From: Azolla caroliniana
Taxonomy: Eukaryota > Polypodiophyta
Assembly: GCA_043228905.1 (NCBI GenBank)
Contig: JBHGNT010000001.1
Location: 31,620,001 to 31,684,000, forward strand
Direction of reading: 5' to 3'
Length of the DNA: 64,000 nucleotides
The stretch's first letter is position 1, and each line of letters starts with the position of its first letter. Of this stretch, positions 24,910-37,141 are shown in pieces. The notes under the pieces were generated by a model. It had not been told where the DNA came from. It searched no databases and saw nothing but the letters and a program-made list of their open reading frames with translations. The translations under genes were made by a program, and so were the position numbers.

Positions 24910-25563
24910 TTGGCTATTGGGGGGACTAAATACTTTGCAAGAAAATGGATCTATTTTATTTCGACACTCCTGGAATCTTATTCTGATTCTTGTGTCAAAT
25001 ACAATCGAGTGTTTTTTGAAAGGCTATCCAAAGATTCCTTTTTTTTCTTGGGTTATAACCTGGGTTTTCGGTCAATAGTAAGGAGAGTTCGCGTCAGCAA
25101 TGCAGGAGGAGAACCCTACTTCAGCCTTTTTGTGACCAATCAAGTTTTTACGGAACTCCCGATTACGCTTATGGTTAAGCTTATGGCAAGAAAGAGTTCC
25201 TGCGACAGTGCCGGACATCCGATTAGTAAATCGGCTTGGGTTACGCTTCCAGATCACGATATTTTGAATAGATTTGGACACATTTGGAGGATCCTCTCTG
25301 TTTTTTATGGTGGTTCTACAAATCGAGATGGATCGCGTAGATCGAGATATATTTTGCGATTATCATGCGATAAAACTTTGGCCTGTAAGCATAAAAGTAC
25401 AACCCGTTCGTTGCAACGCAGATTTGATTCGGAAACTTTTTTAGATAATAGTGTTAAGTATAATGAGATGACGTCTAATCTATCAAATGATCCAAGATCT
25501 TGGTATATGAACGTCATTCGACCCGCCGTATCGACGCTAGCAATATGGGAAATACAAAAATAG
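24910..25563 (+). pseudogene. matK: matK C-terminal fragment (NUPT)
   Basis: The open frame holds the C-terminal maturase domain: AGHPISKSAWVTLPDHDILN, then YILRLSCDKTLACKHKSTTR. These are conserved in plastid MatK, the group II intron maturase. The N-terminal half is absent. It opens directly after the left junction and is followed by about 200 bp of spacer before ndhB. Confidence 0.85.
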
Positions 25564-25761
25564 CTCCCCTCTCTATTGATACAATCGGAATTATCTCTCT
25601 TCTTAGTATTAGTAGAAAGTTGATCTTGAATCGATTCATAAAAAAATCTAATTGTTTTTGTCTTGCAGTTTACATAGACGCAAAAATACCTAGATAATTG
25701 ATTTGGTTGACCCTTCAATTAATTGCGCATAACACAATAATATAAAAATAATTATATTACC

Positions 25762-26478
25762 TTGATTTTCATTACGAATAAAACTTATTTTTCCCTTTCA
25801 TTCGTTGATTTGCCAATTCTTCCGGAATCTATATTGATTCTCGGCTTAATCATGATTATTGCCACTGATTTATTGGATAAAGGAAGAGACAAAATTTTGC
25901 TTTATAGAATCTCATTACTATCTCTGGTAATAAGTATTATTCTTCTTTTGTACCAGTGGGAGGTAAAGTCTTTTTCGGTTTTTCCTGAAAGTATTCAAGT
26001 TAGCACTTTTAGTAATATATCCAGATTCTTTCTCTTGATTCGCTCACTATTATCCATTCCATTATCCGTTGATTATGTGCGATGTACAAAAACTGCTATG
26101 GCAGAATTCTCATTATTTGTATCAACTGCAGGTTCGGGAGGAATGCTTCTGCGTAGTGCCAATGATCTAGTAACAGTTTATGTAGCTTCGGAGTGTTTGG
26201 GTCCATCCTCTTATCTTTTATCAGGATACGCCAAAAGAGATGTCAGATCGAACGAAGCGACTATGAAATTTCTATCGATGGGTGGGGTAAGTCCATCTTT
26301 GCTAATGTATGGGTTTTCCTTATCGTACGGACTCTCTGGCGGAGAGATTCAACTTAATAAAATAGTTGATGGGCTCTTGCTAAACAGTATGCTCGATCCT
26401 TTGGCAATCCATATATCCCTTGCGTTAGTCTTGGCGGGGATGGCTTTTAAGCTCTCGCTCGTTCCATTTCATCAATAG
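25762..26478 (+). pseudogene. ndhB: ndhB exon 1 fragment (NUPT)
   Basis: NdhB is a proton-pumping membrane subunit of the plastid NDH complex. The frame carries LPILPESILILGLIMIIATD, SYLLSGYAKRDVRSNEATMK and a final FKLSLVPFHQ. It ends shortly before the usual exon 1 border and is fused to a psbM-flanking segment. Several Ser residues (for example in SLFVSTAGSGG) replace conserved Leu, as expected for an unedited C-to-U edited gene. Confidence 0.88.
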
Positions 26479-26526
26479 ATAACCCACAACGAATACTTAT
26501 TCAAATACTCTACTTTTAAATATAAT

Positions 26527-26986
26527 CCCACAACGAATACTTATTCTAAGTTTCTTTGCTCATTTACAAACGCTGCCTTATGCCAACCAACATCAGTTGT
26601 TTTGAGCGGCCGTTTGAATATAGAGAATCAGTAAAAAAGCTGTTGGGATTAGGATGAAAAGTGCGGTGGCTACGAACGCAAGAATGTTAACTTCCGTATT
26701 AGTAGTTCAAATCGATTAAAGAGTAATATGAGTTGTCCCGTCGGGCTAAAACTCTTGGACTCTGTTATGAACCATCTATTTGTTTCGTTGCTGGTTTAGT
26801 CGGGTCGACCGAATCAAATGTATCCAATCCAATCATTCGGGGGCGATAAACTTTTTTGGTTGAACCCCCAATATCGATTACATAGTATATCACGAAATAG
26901 TTTTTTGAGAATACCTGTTCCTCCTATCTTCCGTACAGGGGTAACCAAGCTTTCGTCAGTCATCGACCAATCAGCTATCGCTGTTT
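26527..26986 (-). repeat. Left arm of 460-bp inverted repeat carrying psbM
   Basis: This segment recurs in opposite orientation at 39886-40345 with essentially no visible differences. It carries psbM copy 1 at 26593-26697 (-), an ACG-initiated 34-codon frame ([20 protein letters not shown] then [13 protein letters not shown]), plus flanking spacer. PsbM is a small photosystem II core subunit. Confidence 0.88.
26593..26697 (-). CDS. psbM: psbM, copy 1 (NUPT, ACG start)
   Basis: 35 codons including the stop, frame intact: [20 protein letters not shown] is canonical PsbM. The start is ACG instead of ATG, which in the plastid would need C-to-U editing. A nuclear copy cannot be edited this way, so it is not expected to be functional. 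Confidence 0.85.
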   Translation of the reverse strand, partial: TEVNILAFVATALFILIPTAFLLILYIQTAAQNN

Positions 26987-27145
26987 GATGAGGGGATATT
27001 CTAAAAAAAATTAAAGCAATTTTCTGAACTGGAGGTATAAAAAATTTTCTTGGGTTTTCTAGTTACTTTTAGAACTTTTTAAGAAAAAATATTAGATTGA
27101 TTGACTTTTGGTGGGGAACACTCTATAATCCTAGGAGGTAATCTG

Positions 27146-27970
27146 GCCCCCATCGTCTAGTTTAAAATATCACAATGGAATCCATGGCTAGTTAGAATAA
27201 ACAAGTTATTCAGGCTCCGGTGACTGAGTCCCAAGCTTGGTCGTAGCAGAACCTGCTACAGAATGGAAGGTAGGATGAGCAAGACTCCAGAAAAGTCTAT
27301 TACTTCTGAATCCATTAGTTGTGGGAATAGGAAGAAGAGGGGAAGTAAAAAAATTCGTTCCATACGTACGAGTGACGGTCGGACCCCCCCCGAAGTAGAA
27401 AATGAACCCAAAGATTCTGGAAAGAGCTCAACCACGAACAGGAAGACACCGGTGCGAAGGAGGTTGAATGACGGGCGAGTTCATCCCTACTACAGGCCGG
27501 TTACGAGTCAGTTCAGGATTTTTGATGGATGAGACAGACAAATCTGAACCGGAATTTAATTGAAATGGTGGGCATCTTGCATTGCACAACGAGCGTTGTA
27601 AGCAAGAAATGCTAGTTTTCCTCTTTCTGAAAAAAGGCAATAGTTTTTTTTCTTTTCTGCCTCCACCATGTACAAACTACCAGAGCCGTATGCTTCTAGC
27701 GACGCTCGTACGGTTCCAGAGGGGGGTGAGGGTGCATGACACATAAACCTATCCTGATCAACCGGCTTTATCGGGAAAGACTTCTTTTCTTGGGTCAACA
27801 GGTAGATGATGAAATTGCTAATCAACTAATCGGTATCATGATGTACCTGAATGGGGAAGACGAAGGCAAAGATATTTTTTTGTATGTGAATTCTCCCGCA
27901 ATTCCGAAACAAATAACTAACTTGCTAATGAGTTGCCTCATGACGGCCTTATCCATCGTCTTGTTGTAGA
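27146..27970 (+). pseudogene. clpP: clpP intron end and exon 2 fragment, preceded by a trnE 5' piece (NUPT)
   Basis: 27146-27160 (gcccccatcgtctag) is the 5' end of trnE-UUC, abruptly replaced. About 27680-27715 is a group II intron domain V (gagccgtatg ... cgtacggttcc). The following frame, [20 protein letters not shown] and then [20 protein letters not shown], is the start of clpP exon 2, the plastid Clp protease subunit. Homology stops after NSP. The sequence 27166-27560 is probably clpP intron but this is unproven. Confidence 0.75.
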
Positions 27971-28099
27971 AGGGTAATTCAGCTTGATCTGCCATGATAA
28001 AAACCTCGACTTTATTTTCTTCTTCTCCTACTCCTTACTGATTATCAACCAACAAACTGAGAATCGAATCATTCAGTGATTGAAAATAAGAAGGGTAAG

Positions 28100-29345
28100 G
28101 GCTAAGATTAGATTCTATTGTTTTTAGAAAAAAATTGTTAAATTCCATAGGATCTGGAACTATCCATAACTTCAAATCAAAAATGGAATTTATCTTTATT
28201 TCTGATTCGTTATTTTTTTGTTGATAAAATTTTTCTGCATACGCTATTTCATTAAGATAACCAATATCCTCAACATCAGGAATATCCTCAATATCAGGAA
28301 TATCCTCAATATCAGGAATATCCTCAATATCAGGAATATCTTCAATATCCTCAATTCCAGGAAATTTATCAATTCCAGAAATATCAAGAATTTCTGGAAT
28401 TATTTGAATTCGACCAATTCCACGAAATTCATCAATTCCATCAAAAGGATCGATTTCCTTAATTTCATCATATGCAGGAATTGCCTCAAAAACATCATCA
28501 AATCCAGCAAGCTCATCCAACCCATCAAATATATCATATAACCCATCGATTAAAAGCTTGGACTCAATAGTTTGCTTTAGGGAATCCTGTTGTGTAGCAA
28601 ATTGCTGCGTATGCCCATCTCGCAGAAATTAGAATTGGAATTCGATTTCGACTGATACTTGGAAATAGTATTATTCGTTACTAAATAGTGCGTTAATAGT
28701 TCTTTCTTACTATTAAGGATATCGGAGCTTTCCCTACAAAGTATCCACAAATCTAGTTCGTTTTTGACGAAGGAGAAAAAGAATATATTATTTATGTAAT
28801 TCGAGAATCTCTTCAAATAATGGATTAGTACATCTCTCGTTTGCATTTGCCTTGTTGAAGGGGAAGAAATTCCCTTCTCTGAATAGGATCCACGCATTGG
28901 GTCTATTAAATATCCAATAGTATTGAAACGTTTCCATGAATGAAGGGAGTTAGAGCCCGAAACGGCAGATAAAAGATACTTGGATAATGCAAGAACGTAT
29001 AATACTGAAAGAACGAAGTAAGATAAGATAAGCTTATTGGAAAATTGAGAAACTAACCACCTTGAATGTGACATCTTCGTTTCATTAGGAAATTCCTTGA
29101 AAAGGATAAGATCTATTTTGGATAATCTTTTATTGGTAGAATCATTCTTGAATCTCAATCTTAGGCTTTGTGATGAATAAGTTTTGGCTCTATATACACC
29201 CTCAGAAATTCTTTTAGAAATTCTAGGTAAAGGGTAATTCGGGTCATCACTTATTTTATGTACTACTTCTGGATATGTTTCTCCAATCAGATCGTAGAAA
29301 TATCTCCACCAGTTAGGGGTAAAAAACCAAGGTATATACTCTCTG
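28100..29345 (-). pseudogene. ycf2: ycf2 fragment, copy 1 (NUPT)
   Basis: Reading the minus strand, the frames give TPNWWRYFYDLIGETYPEVV, a hydrophobic stretch (LILSYFVLSVLYVLALSKYL) and then an acidic repeat domain with DIEDIP units (about 28255-28350, 18-bp tandem repeats). This layout matches the central part of the giant Ycf2 protein, an AAA-type import-motor subunit. The reading frame shifts near 28.55 kb. The identification rests on domain pattern and is less certain for the last part (KFYQQKNNESEIKINSIFDL). Confidence 0.6.
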
Positions 29346-29601
29346 AATAGGCTCCATTTTTCAAAGATATTGTCTTAAAGATTTGAACGATTACTGAATG
29401 ATTCCTCGTATCAGTCATTTTTTTACGAGCAAGATTCTTTGAGAAAGAAAGCCTTTCTATTTGTATTTTGTTTTTTCATTTTCGCTCGCGCCATCTATCA
29501 AGAAAATCCCCTCATTATATATATATCATTGCTGCGTATCAATACGATTAACCCTACTAGGAATAAAAAATAGACTTTAACCTTAAGAAAAAAAGTTACC
29601 T

Positions 29602-29781
29602 ATGGCAGTACCAAAGAAACGTACTTCTGGTTCGAAAAAAAAAATTCGTAATCGCGTGTGGCGAGATGGGTCAGTAAATGTAGCAGCAAGAGCTCTTTCC
29701 TCAGCCCGGTCCATCTTGAGCGGTCGCTCAAAGAGCTTCTATTACGTAACAAACGAGAAAGCTTCTGGACCGAATGATTAG
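29602..29781 (+). CDS. rpl32: rpl32, intact nuclear copy (NUPT)
   Basis: A complete 59-residue frame starting MAVPKKRTSGSKKKIRNRVW, the plastid 50S ribosomal protein L32, with ATG start and TAG stop. It keeps plastid-type upstream sequence and has no added transit peptide, so a functional transferred gene is unlikely. Confidence 0.9.
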   Translation: MAVPKKRTSGSKKKIRNRVWRDGSVNVAARALSSARSILSGRSKSFYYVTNEKASGPND

Positions 29782-29904
29782 TCTATCTCTATAACTAATT
29801 ATAAGAATTATCGGATTTTCTAGTTGCGATAACCTGATTCAGGCTTGGCCAATTTGGTTAATGGGGTTCAGTACCCAGAGTTGTAGTAGTTGCAGTAAAA
29901 AAAT

Positions 29905-29965
29905 GACTATATATAATGGTATTTTTATTCGTTTGGTTATATACCATTATATATAGTCATATAGC
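29905..29965. terminator. Inverted repeat downstream of rpl32 (hairpin)
   Basis: atgactatatataatggta and its reverse complement (taccattatatatagtcat) are separated by a short loop. In plastids such 3' hairpins stabilise transcripts. It lies about 120 bp past the rpl32 stop and came in with the plastid DNA. Confidence 0.6.
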
Positions 29966-30199
29966 TGCCGATATCCAGATAGAGTCTAAGTCATTAGAAA
30001 ACTAGTACTAAAAAAAAAAAAAAAAAAAGTAAGATTTCAAAGAAAACATAGTTTAGTACAAAATACCATAATTAAAAATATTATCTTTTATACCCTTCCC
30101 GATTCCTTATTTTTGAAAAACAAAAAAGAAACCAGTATAGTTTATGTCTCTAAGAGCAGAGCTAAAAATTCATTGTTTAACATCACGATGTTATTTTAT

Positions 30200-31160
30200 G
30201 AAATCAACCATGTTTACGGAGGCAGTGACTGTCAACGCACCGGAAAGATTGGCAAATATCCGAGTACCTGAAAGGGCTAGTTATATACGTGTGATAATGC
30301 TTGAACTAAGCCGAATAGCTTCTCACTTGCTGTGGCTTGGACCCTTCCTTGCGGATATCGGTGCTCAGACTCCCTTTTTCTATATATTACGAGAAAGGGA
30401 GATGATTTATGACTTATTTGAAGCTGCTACAGGTATGCGAATGATGCATAACTACTTCCGAATTGGGGGAGTAGCTGCGGATCTTCCGTATGGGTGGGTA
30501 GACAAATGTATCGACTTCTGTAAGTATTGTCTTCCAAAAATTGATGAGTATGAGCGACTAATAACAAGGAATCCTATTTTTCTGAGACGAGTAGAGGGTA
30601 TAGGTTTCGTGAGTAAGGAAGAGGCTATCAACTGGGGCTTATCAGGACCTTTGTTACGAGCATCGGGAGTTAAGTGGGATCTCCGAAAGGTTGATAATTA
30701 TGAATGTTATGATAAATTGGATTGGCAAATCCAATCAAAAAAAGAAGGAGATTCGTTGGCTCGTTACTTGGTACGAATCAACGAAATGAGAGAGTCAATT
30801 AAGATTATTCAACAAGCATTGAAACTACCTCCGGGAGGTCCGTACGAAAATTTAGAGGGCCGGCGGTTTCGTCAGCGACAGGGAGATGCAAAATGGAACG
30901 AATTCAATTACCAATTTGTTGGTAAAAAATCTTCCCCTACAATTAAGTTACCTAAGCAAGAACATTATGTGAGGGTGGAGGCTCCAAAAGGTGAATTAGG
31001 TGTATTCCCAATTGGAGATGATAGTGTTTTTCCCTGGAGATGGAAGATTCGTTCTCCTGGTTTTACAAATCTACAGATTCTATCCCAATTAATAAAAGGA
31101 ATGAAGTTAGCAGATATTATGACAATATCAGGTAGTATAGATATTATTATGGGAGGAACC
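30200..31160 (+). pseudogene. ndhH: ndhH, N- and C-terminally truncated (NUPT)
   Basis: NdhH is a peripheral subunit of the plastid NDH complex. The frame is open for over 310 codons: [60 protein letters not shown] and finally [17 protein letters not shown]. The first 80 or so residues are replaced by unrelated sequence (30144-30200), and the last few residues are replaced by the join into the psbH region. No stop has arisen, which argues for a young insertion. Confidence 0.92.
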
Positions 31161-31210
31161 CCCGGCTATTGCGGCGGTGGGTTCCAATGCACTAACCCAC
31201 CCTCTCTCTC

Positions 31211-31435
31211 CTACCAACTTATCGGAATACCATCCAAAAGAACAGATGAGTTGTAAATTTCCAAAATGATAACTAAGAATACAGCAAATAAGGCCATGAA
31301 GAATCCCATTAGAGGGGTAGTTCCCCAACCAGGGGCCACTTTACCATATTCTGAGTTAAGTGGCTTCAAAATTATTCCTAAGAGACTAACCCGGGGTTTA
31401 CCCTTGGGAGTATCATCAACAAAATTGGTAGCCAT
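31211..31435 (-). CDS. psbH: psbH, intact nuclear copy (NUPT)
   Basis: A complete 74-residue frame: [20 protein letters not shown], then [20 protein letters not shown], ending in a membrane helix and [12 protein letters not shown]. PsbH is a small photosystem II phosphoprotein. psbN lies on the opposite strand 85 bp away, as in plastomes. Confidence 0.92.
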   Translation of the reverse strand: MATNFVDDTPKGKPRVSLLGIILKPLNSEYGKVAPGWGTTPLMGFFMALFAVFLVIILEIYNSSVLLDGIPISW

Positions 31436-31519
31436 AGAGCTTATTCAATCGATTGAAATTTACTGACTTTGTATACTATTATATCTCATGGGAATTAATA
31501 TTTCTTAGGTTATACAGCA

Positions 31520-31657
31520 ACGGAAACTGCAACTTCGGTCGCTATCTTTACATCTTGTTCACTCGTCAGCTTCACCGGTCACGCTTTGTATACTGCCTTC
31601 GGTCAACCCTCCGAAGAGCTCAGAGACCCCTTTGAGGAACAAAAAAAAAAATTGTAG
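31520..31657 (+). CDS. psbN: psbN (NUPT, ACG start)
   Basis: From ACG the frame reads [39 protein letters not shown] and ends at TAG after a poly-A run, 45 codons plus stop; PsbN is usually 43 residues. ACG as start and Ser for conserved Leu indicate C-to-U editing in the donor plastid. PsbN assists assembly of the photosystem II reaction centre. Confidence 0.85.
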   Translation, partial: TETATSVAIFTSCSLVSFTGHALYTAFGQPSEELRDPFEEQKKKL

Positions 31658-31809
31658 GTAGGCGTGATGGATACATTTGATAGGAATAAAAATTTTTTAG
31701 GATTTTTCTTCACCACTAAAAAGAAACGAATCTCATATAGGAAGAGTTGAAGTAAGAGAAAAGAGGAGGGGACTAAAAGAGAAGTAGAAGAAGGAATGGT
31801 ATCAAATTC

Positions 31810-31945
31810 ATGAGGAGCCGGTTGGGAAGAGATCCCCATGCCCGGTTTCGTATCAGAGATGGAAAGATTTCATTGCCATCGACCGTAACCCCAAACGAAC
31901 AAAATTCCGTAAACAACAATCATACTCGAAAGGAATTATATCAGT
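31810..31945 (+). pseudogene. rpl16: rpl16 intron 3' end and start of exon 2 (NUPT)
   Basis: A group II domain V-like hairpin (gagccggttggg ... cccatgcccggtttc) is followed, after a short stretch, by a frame reading NPKRTKFRKQQSYSKGI. This matches the beginning of exon 2 of rpl16 (usual form SPKRTRFRKQH). Homology stops after about 60 bp at a junction with rRNA sequence. Confidence 0.65.
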
Positions 31946-31983
31946 ATTTATCATAAGGTTCTCAAATTAGAGACTTCTTAAGT

Positions 31984-32115
31984 ACGAGTAGGAGAGCACT
32001 CATCCTGAGGTGGGCTTCCTACTTAGATGCTTTCAGCAGTTATCCGCTCCGCACTTGGCTACCCAGCGTTTACGCTTACCCTGTGGCGGATGCCAGCGGT
32101 TCGAGTCCGCTCCGA
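31984..32115 (-). pseudogene. rrn23: 23S rRNA 3' fragment (NUPT)
   Basis: The reverse complement contains gataactgctgaaagcatct followed by aagtaggaagccc, conserved near the 3' end of plastid and bacterial 23S rRNA. It is a short truncated piece. Confidence 0.8.
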
Positions 32116-32613
32116 AGAATAATGCTCAAGAAGCGGGATACCAACTATTAACCACCTTTATCGTTCCGTTTGAACCGCTTTCGATACTACTCCTATTTTA
32201 AAGTATGAAGTACAATATTTTAAACGGTTTTTTGCCGCGATAGATAAGTCGGATTTTTTATCTATCTTACTAATCTTTTTAGTGAGCCCTTTGTTGGTGC
32301 TTCACAATTAAGAAATAGAGTTGCTTTTCGCGACTTTACGTAGGGCAGAGTTAGGTTTTTCTCTCACATCTGGCCCGAAATTCATCAGCTTGTGCTCGAG
32401 AGATAGCCATCCACACCGAGCTCTCCACAGAGGCCTTGGAGGACCGAACTCACGTATGTGGCAAAATACGGGGATGACTCATGGCTAGGGGTGAATCAAA
32501 GAGCTACGACTCCGCCGTTCATCGATATAGAGTACATATGTGCGCATATTTCTTTCATTATGCGAAGACTCAATTATACCGGTCCTTTTTAATCCATTCA
32601 AAGAAGTTGGTCG

Positions 32614-32710
32614 ATTCCGAAGCAGTTTTAGGTTTTGGGGGTATCTACCACGCTCTCATCGGGCAAAAGATCCTTTTGCTTGGAGAGATGGCCGAGAGGT
32701 CTAACGTTTC
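32614..32710 (+). pseudogene. psbC: psbC fragment joined to the 5' end of trnS (NUPT)
   Basis: AVLGFGGIYHALIG is a conserved CP43 (PsbC) motif. Shortly after, ggagagatggccgag (about 32683-32697) is the first 15 bp of a plastid trnS, again cut short. In plastomes trnS-UGA lies just downstream of psbC, but here most of psbC is missing between them. Confidence 0.6.
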
Positions 32711-33087
32711 CATCAGCCATCACCGACCAGATACTGCACCGGAGACGTTATGGATTCCACTGTTTCCACGGCTGAGCTCTTGGCAGCTGGGTCCTTCCTA
32801 CACACCGGAGCGTGAAGTTCCTTCGAGATGAGAGAAAACCTACCTCAGCTCTATCTCTCACAGCGACGGAAAAATCAAAAAACGAAACCCCGGACGTAGA
32901 GATTGAATCTCTTTCTTGCCGAAGGTCCGTATTTTGAACCAAAGATTCCCGGACGATAGAAGCAATTTCATTCCAAGAATCAAAAGGGGTGATAAAAAAA
33001 AAAATAGTCAAATGAAAGAAGAGCTAGTCTCGTAGTGAGCTTCACCACTGGCTGGATGAGCCAGCCATACCACATTTTCACCTATCA

Positions 33088-33211
<124 letters not shown>

Positions 33212-33749
33212 TAGCCCTACTAACCTTGCTTGAACGATCGAAAGAGCAACGGGTTTAGCTGGAGCGGACCTGTGAATCGGAAATTTTATACTACTTTCCA
33301 CAGGACCCACTGATCCGGTCCACGGGGGGGGGAAATAGGACGCAGGCCTCGACTCAGTGGCTCGTCACGGAACAAGCTGGCTAAGCCAGAATCACCGAGA
33401 CGTTCCGCTTACGGTTATTAGCTTTGGCTAATAACCCCACTCACGCAAAAAAAAAAAATAGCTAGTTACTTTTCTAGATCTCGTTGTTCCTTGTCCAATT
33501 GTGCAAGTCCAATTATGCGTATATTTTTGTAAAAAAGATTGTTTCATTCCTTCAGAAGCTTTTGACAGATCAAATCAACCAAAGAAATTACCCCAAGATA
33601 TAGAAAAAATGCCTGTTAGGAACGAAAAAAATCATAAAAATTATCTACTATGTAGTAATAGTTTCTACAATTTTTATATAAACCTATTTATATTTTAAAA
33701 GTTCTCTTTTTTAGGGGTAGGTCTAACAAAGTATGATAGTGAAATAGAC

Positions 33750-33945
33750 ATGTCTGTGAAGATGCGGACTACCCGCACCTGGACAGAAAGACCCTATGAA
33801 GCTTCACTGTTCCCTGGGATTGGCTTCGAGCTCTTCTTGCGCAGCTTAGGTGGAAGGCGGAGAGGGCCCCTCTCCGGAGGGGCCTGAGCCATCAGTGAGA
33901 TACCACGTACGAGTCAAAGATCGGGGTACCAGGCTTATGGATTCA
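33750..33945 (+). pseudogene. rrn23: 23S rRNA internal fragment fused to an inverted cemA piece (NUPT)
   Basis: tgtgaagatgcggactaccc followed by gcacctggacagaaagaccc is a conserved 23S rRNA region (start of domain V). It continues to about 33905. There, 33907-33945 switches to a 39-bp segment that is the exact reverse complement of 37647-37685 in the cemA fragment. Confidence 0.85.
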
Positions 33946-34111
33946 CTTTTTGGGTATGCGTATTAAGGTGCCCGCCCGCGATTCGTTCGAAAAGGATATG
34001 GGAAAGAAAGAAAATTGCATTATTCCCAAGGGTACAATACTTGGGATAGCAATCCAAAAAGAAACACCTATATTCGGATTAGATAGGATTATATGCTGAC
34101 CAAAGGGTATC

Positions 34112-34182
34112 CAACTTAAAAGGATTTTTTTTTGTAAGGAAGTAGCGACACTGAAGGGTCAGGGATCCGCCAGCGCACCTCA
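34112..34182 (+). repeat. 71-bp direct repeat, copy 1 (NUPT)
   Basis: The segment from caacttaaaaggattttttt to gccagcgcacctca recurs in the same orientation at 39570-39640. The gene of origin was not recognised. Confidence 0.9.
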
Positions 34183-34277
34183 TATCTAGATATTTGAAAA
34201 TACTCTACTTTTAAATAATCCCACAACGAATACTTATTCTAAGTTTAAATACTCTACTTATTGGAATCTAATATTTT

Positions 34278-34604
34278 TTGCACGTGAGAGATTCTAATAT
34301 CGCCCACCTCGGTAATATTCAGAATTCTTCGGACTTAGCCAAATCGTCTTTACAACTGGATAGTGTGGGAAAATCGAGAGAAGTTCTTACAAATACATTC
34401 ATTGATCAACTGGAATCACCTGCTAGGGCTTTTAATTGTCTTAAACGGGCTGAGATACATACAATAAATGATTTACTTAACTATAGTCGGGATGATTTGC
34501 TTAAACTAAAGAGTTTTGGAAAAAAATCCGTAGATCAGGTTTCAAAAGCTTCGTGGGAACGTTTCGCCGCAGAATTACCCAGTAGCAAGGTGCGCGTGGA
34601 TTAG
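34278..34604 (+). pseudogene. rpoA: rpoA C-terminal domain fragment (NUPT)
   Basis: FNCLKRAEIHTINDLLNYSR then DDLLKLKSFGKKSVDQVSKA is the alpha-CTD of the plastid-encoded RNA polymerase alpha subunit, and the frame ends naturally. The N-terminal domain is missing. Confidence 0.85.
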
Positions 34605-34943
34605 GAATAAAAGGTCTTTTCTCAGAATCGTACTCCTTGTGTTGTGGTGTTGTGGGCCAGCCCATCGCTTGCCCGCTGTGGCTCTTTATCAATAATGAAA
34701 GCGGCTAAGTAATGAATTTTTTTTTGCATAGACAGACAAGAAGGGGATGCGGAAAAAAGCGGTTATACGGCTTTGGTCGTCGTATACGTATAATTAGTTG
34801 TCAAATAAGAAATAGAATAAATAATAGAACCATTTCGAAATTTTAGTAGTTGCTTATAAAAAAACAACAAGTCTAGGGAGATGTTGTGGTGTAACAATCA
34901 CTCCCTAGATTTTCTGTGTGCATGTCAATGAACTAGTAGGGTT

Positions 34944-35258
<315 letters not shown>

Positions 35259-35552
35259 TTACGTACATAGTATTTTGTTTGGACGAGCCATGGAAAGTCC
35301 GTCGATACCTGAACTCCAATGGAATTTAATAGAGTTTATCCAGTTTAATTTTTCTACCAACTGAACAAAATTAGAATCAATTTGAAAATGGCAATGAAAT
35401 GTATGAATTATCAATAAGAATTCTGGTATACGAATGCCCGGAGTGTACCATCGGATTATTCTATTTCCGTTACGAGGCAGCATCGGAAGAAGCAAACCAG
35501 CAAAGATTGGAAAGAGAACTATTATTGTTAGCCGAGGTACGTTACTAATCAT
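35259..35552 (-). pseudogene. ndhD: ndhD N-terminal fragment (NUPT)
   Basis: VPRLTIIVLFPIFAGLLLPM, RNGNRIIRWYTPGIRIPEFL and GIDGLSM match the N-terminus of NdhD. It follows psaC on the same strand, as in plastomes, and is truncated by the petD join. Confidence 0.85.
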
Positions 35553-35740
35553 TTATGTATGGGAAGGAGAAAGAAAGAAGATGTTGTAGGGTTGATTATG
35601 TTATGCGAACTGTGCATTTCGACCCATACTCAGACTTCGTTATCACGAAACTTCGAATATGGGCCGAAAAAGAATGAGGACTAATGAGGACTAAATTGGA
35701 TCAATTTTGTTTCGTTGTTTATACCCTATCTCTCATTCAA

Positions 35741-35986
<246 letters not shown>

Positions 35987-36303
35987 TTAGTCTATTTACT
36001 CCTATCGGATTTTTATATCGAAACCTACCGCATGTGGATTACGATTAGACCTTTGTTCTATTCCTCATACGGATGTTACTGATTCTCGTCTGGGATGCAT
36101 CCCATGTACGGGATTTGCACGGTCCACCGCTAGACCACAACCTTTTTTGTTGTTTTATTGACTCGTTCCTGACTCATGTTTCTCACAAAAGAGAGATGGA
36201 AGGAACAGGGATCAACGACACGGTTCGTTCGACACTGATATCTATTACTGAATCGGGTACCGATTTGATCGGATCCGGGAAAAAATCCATACTGATCAAT
36301 CGA

Positions 36304-36424
36304 TTACCATTTTAACAAATCGAATTGATCGATACGAGTCGATCTTCTGTTTCGCCGAATAACGAGAGCAAGGGCTAACCCAATGGCAGCTTCGGCGGCT
36401 GCAACAGCTATAATGAATAAACAA
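36304..36424 (-). pseudogene. ndhE: ndhE C-terminal fragment (NUPT)
   Basis: Minus-strand translation gives [20 protein letters not shown] then [17 protein letters not shown] and a stop, the C-terminus of the small NDH membrane subunit NdhE. It sits upstream of psaC as in plastomes. The N-terminus is lost at the join near 36.43 kb. Confidence 0.85.
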
Positions 36425-36569
36425 AAGATTTCTCCCCTCGTTTGCTGGCGGGAGGAAAGGATCGATAAGGAGGCTTTTCTTTTTTTTTTTGGTAGGATGC
36501 AAAGGATTTGGTAATTTATAGGAGAGGGAAGAGGGGGAGATAAAAAAAGAACAACAAGGAGAATTTCTG

Positions 36570-36698
36570 ATGCAATATGTGAAGATTTATCTCTCTACAG
36601 CCCCTGTCATTGCTACTATATGGTTTGGGTTGTTAGCTGGTTTGTCGATAGAAATAAATCGTTTTTTTCCAGATGCCTTAGTTTTTCCCTTCCTGTGA
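36570..36698 (+). CDS. psaJ: psaJ, intact nuclear copy (NUPT)
   Basis: A 42-residue frame: [20 protein letters not shown] then [20 protein letters not shown]. This is complete PsaJ, a small photosystem I subunit. It is followed by rpl33 as in plastid genomes. Confidence 0.93.
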   Translation: MQYVKIYLSTAPVIATIWFGLLAGLSIEINRFFPDALVFPFL

Positions 36699-36943
36699 CC
36701 CATTAGATTAGGCGCCAAGTACAAGAACAAGCAGAATCGAGGAAATTCTTGATCTTTTCGTTTTTGTTTGCAGGGGAAATCACAGGTTATCGATCCTTTT
36801 GAACTTTTGAATGAAAAAATATTCTTGTTATTTTGAATTCTGCTGGTTGGGACTGCGCAGGCGGTTAATTCGAATCCTTCTTGGATCCAGCCCCCTATCT
36901 TGTAAAGCAAAAGAATAAAAAAAGGTATCGTCCAATCAGTATT

Positions 36944-37141
36944 ATGGCTAAAAGTAAAGATGCAAGAGTAACTATCGCTTCGGAATGTACAAGTTGTGTC
37001 CAGAAAAGGACTGGTTACAATCCCGTAGGTGTCTCTCGGTACACTACGCGTAAAAATCGTCGGAATACGCCTATTCGGTTGGAATCGAAGAAATTTTGTT
37101 TTTGTTGCGGTAAGCACACTATTCACAACTACTATGATTAG
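36944..37141 (+). CDS. rpl33: rpl33, intact nuclear copy (NUPT)
   Basis: A 65-residue frame starting [20 protein letters not shown] and containing [14 protein letters not shown]: plastid ribosomal protein L33 with the paired-Cys zinc motif. An older, decayed copy of the same interval lies at 24411-24590. Confidence 0.93.
   Translation: MAKSKDARVTIASECTSCVQKRTGYNPVGVSRYTTRKNRRNTPIRLESKKFCFCCGKHTIHNYYD

Noticed and set aside
25305-25718. 137-residue minus-strand ORF
   Set aside because: Antisense shadow of the matK fragment.
28255-28350. CRISPR-like regular repeats
   Set aside because: The 18-bp units are contiguous, without spacers, and code the acidic DIEDIP repeat of a ycf2 fragment.
36587-37126. 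179-residue minus-strand ORF
   Set aside because: It is antisense to psaJ and rpl33 within the plastid insertion.
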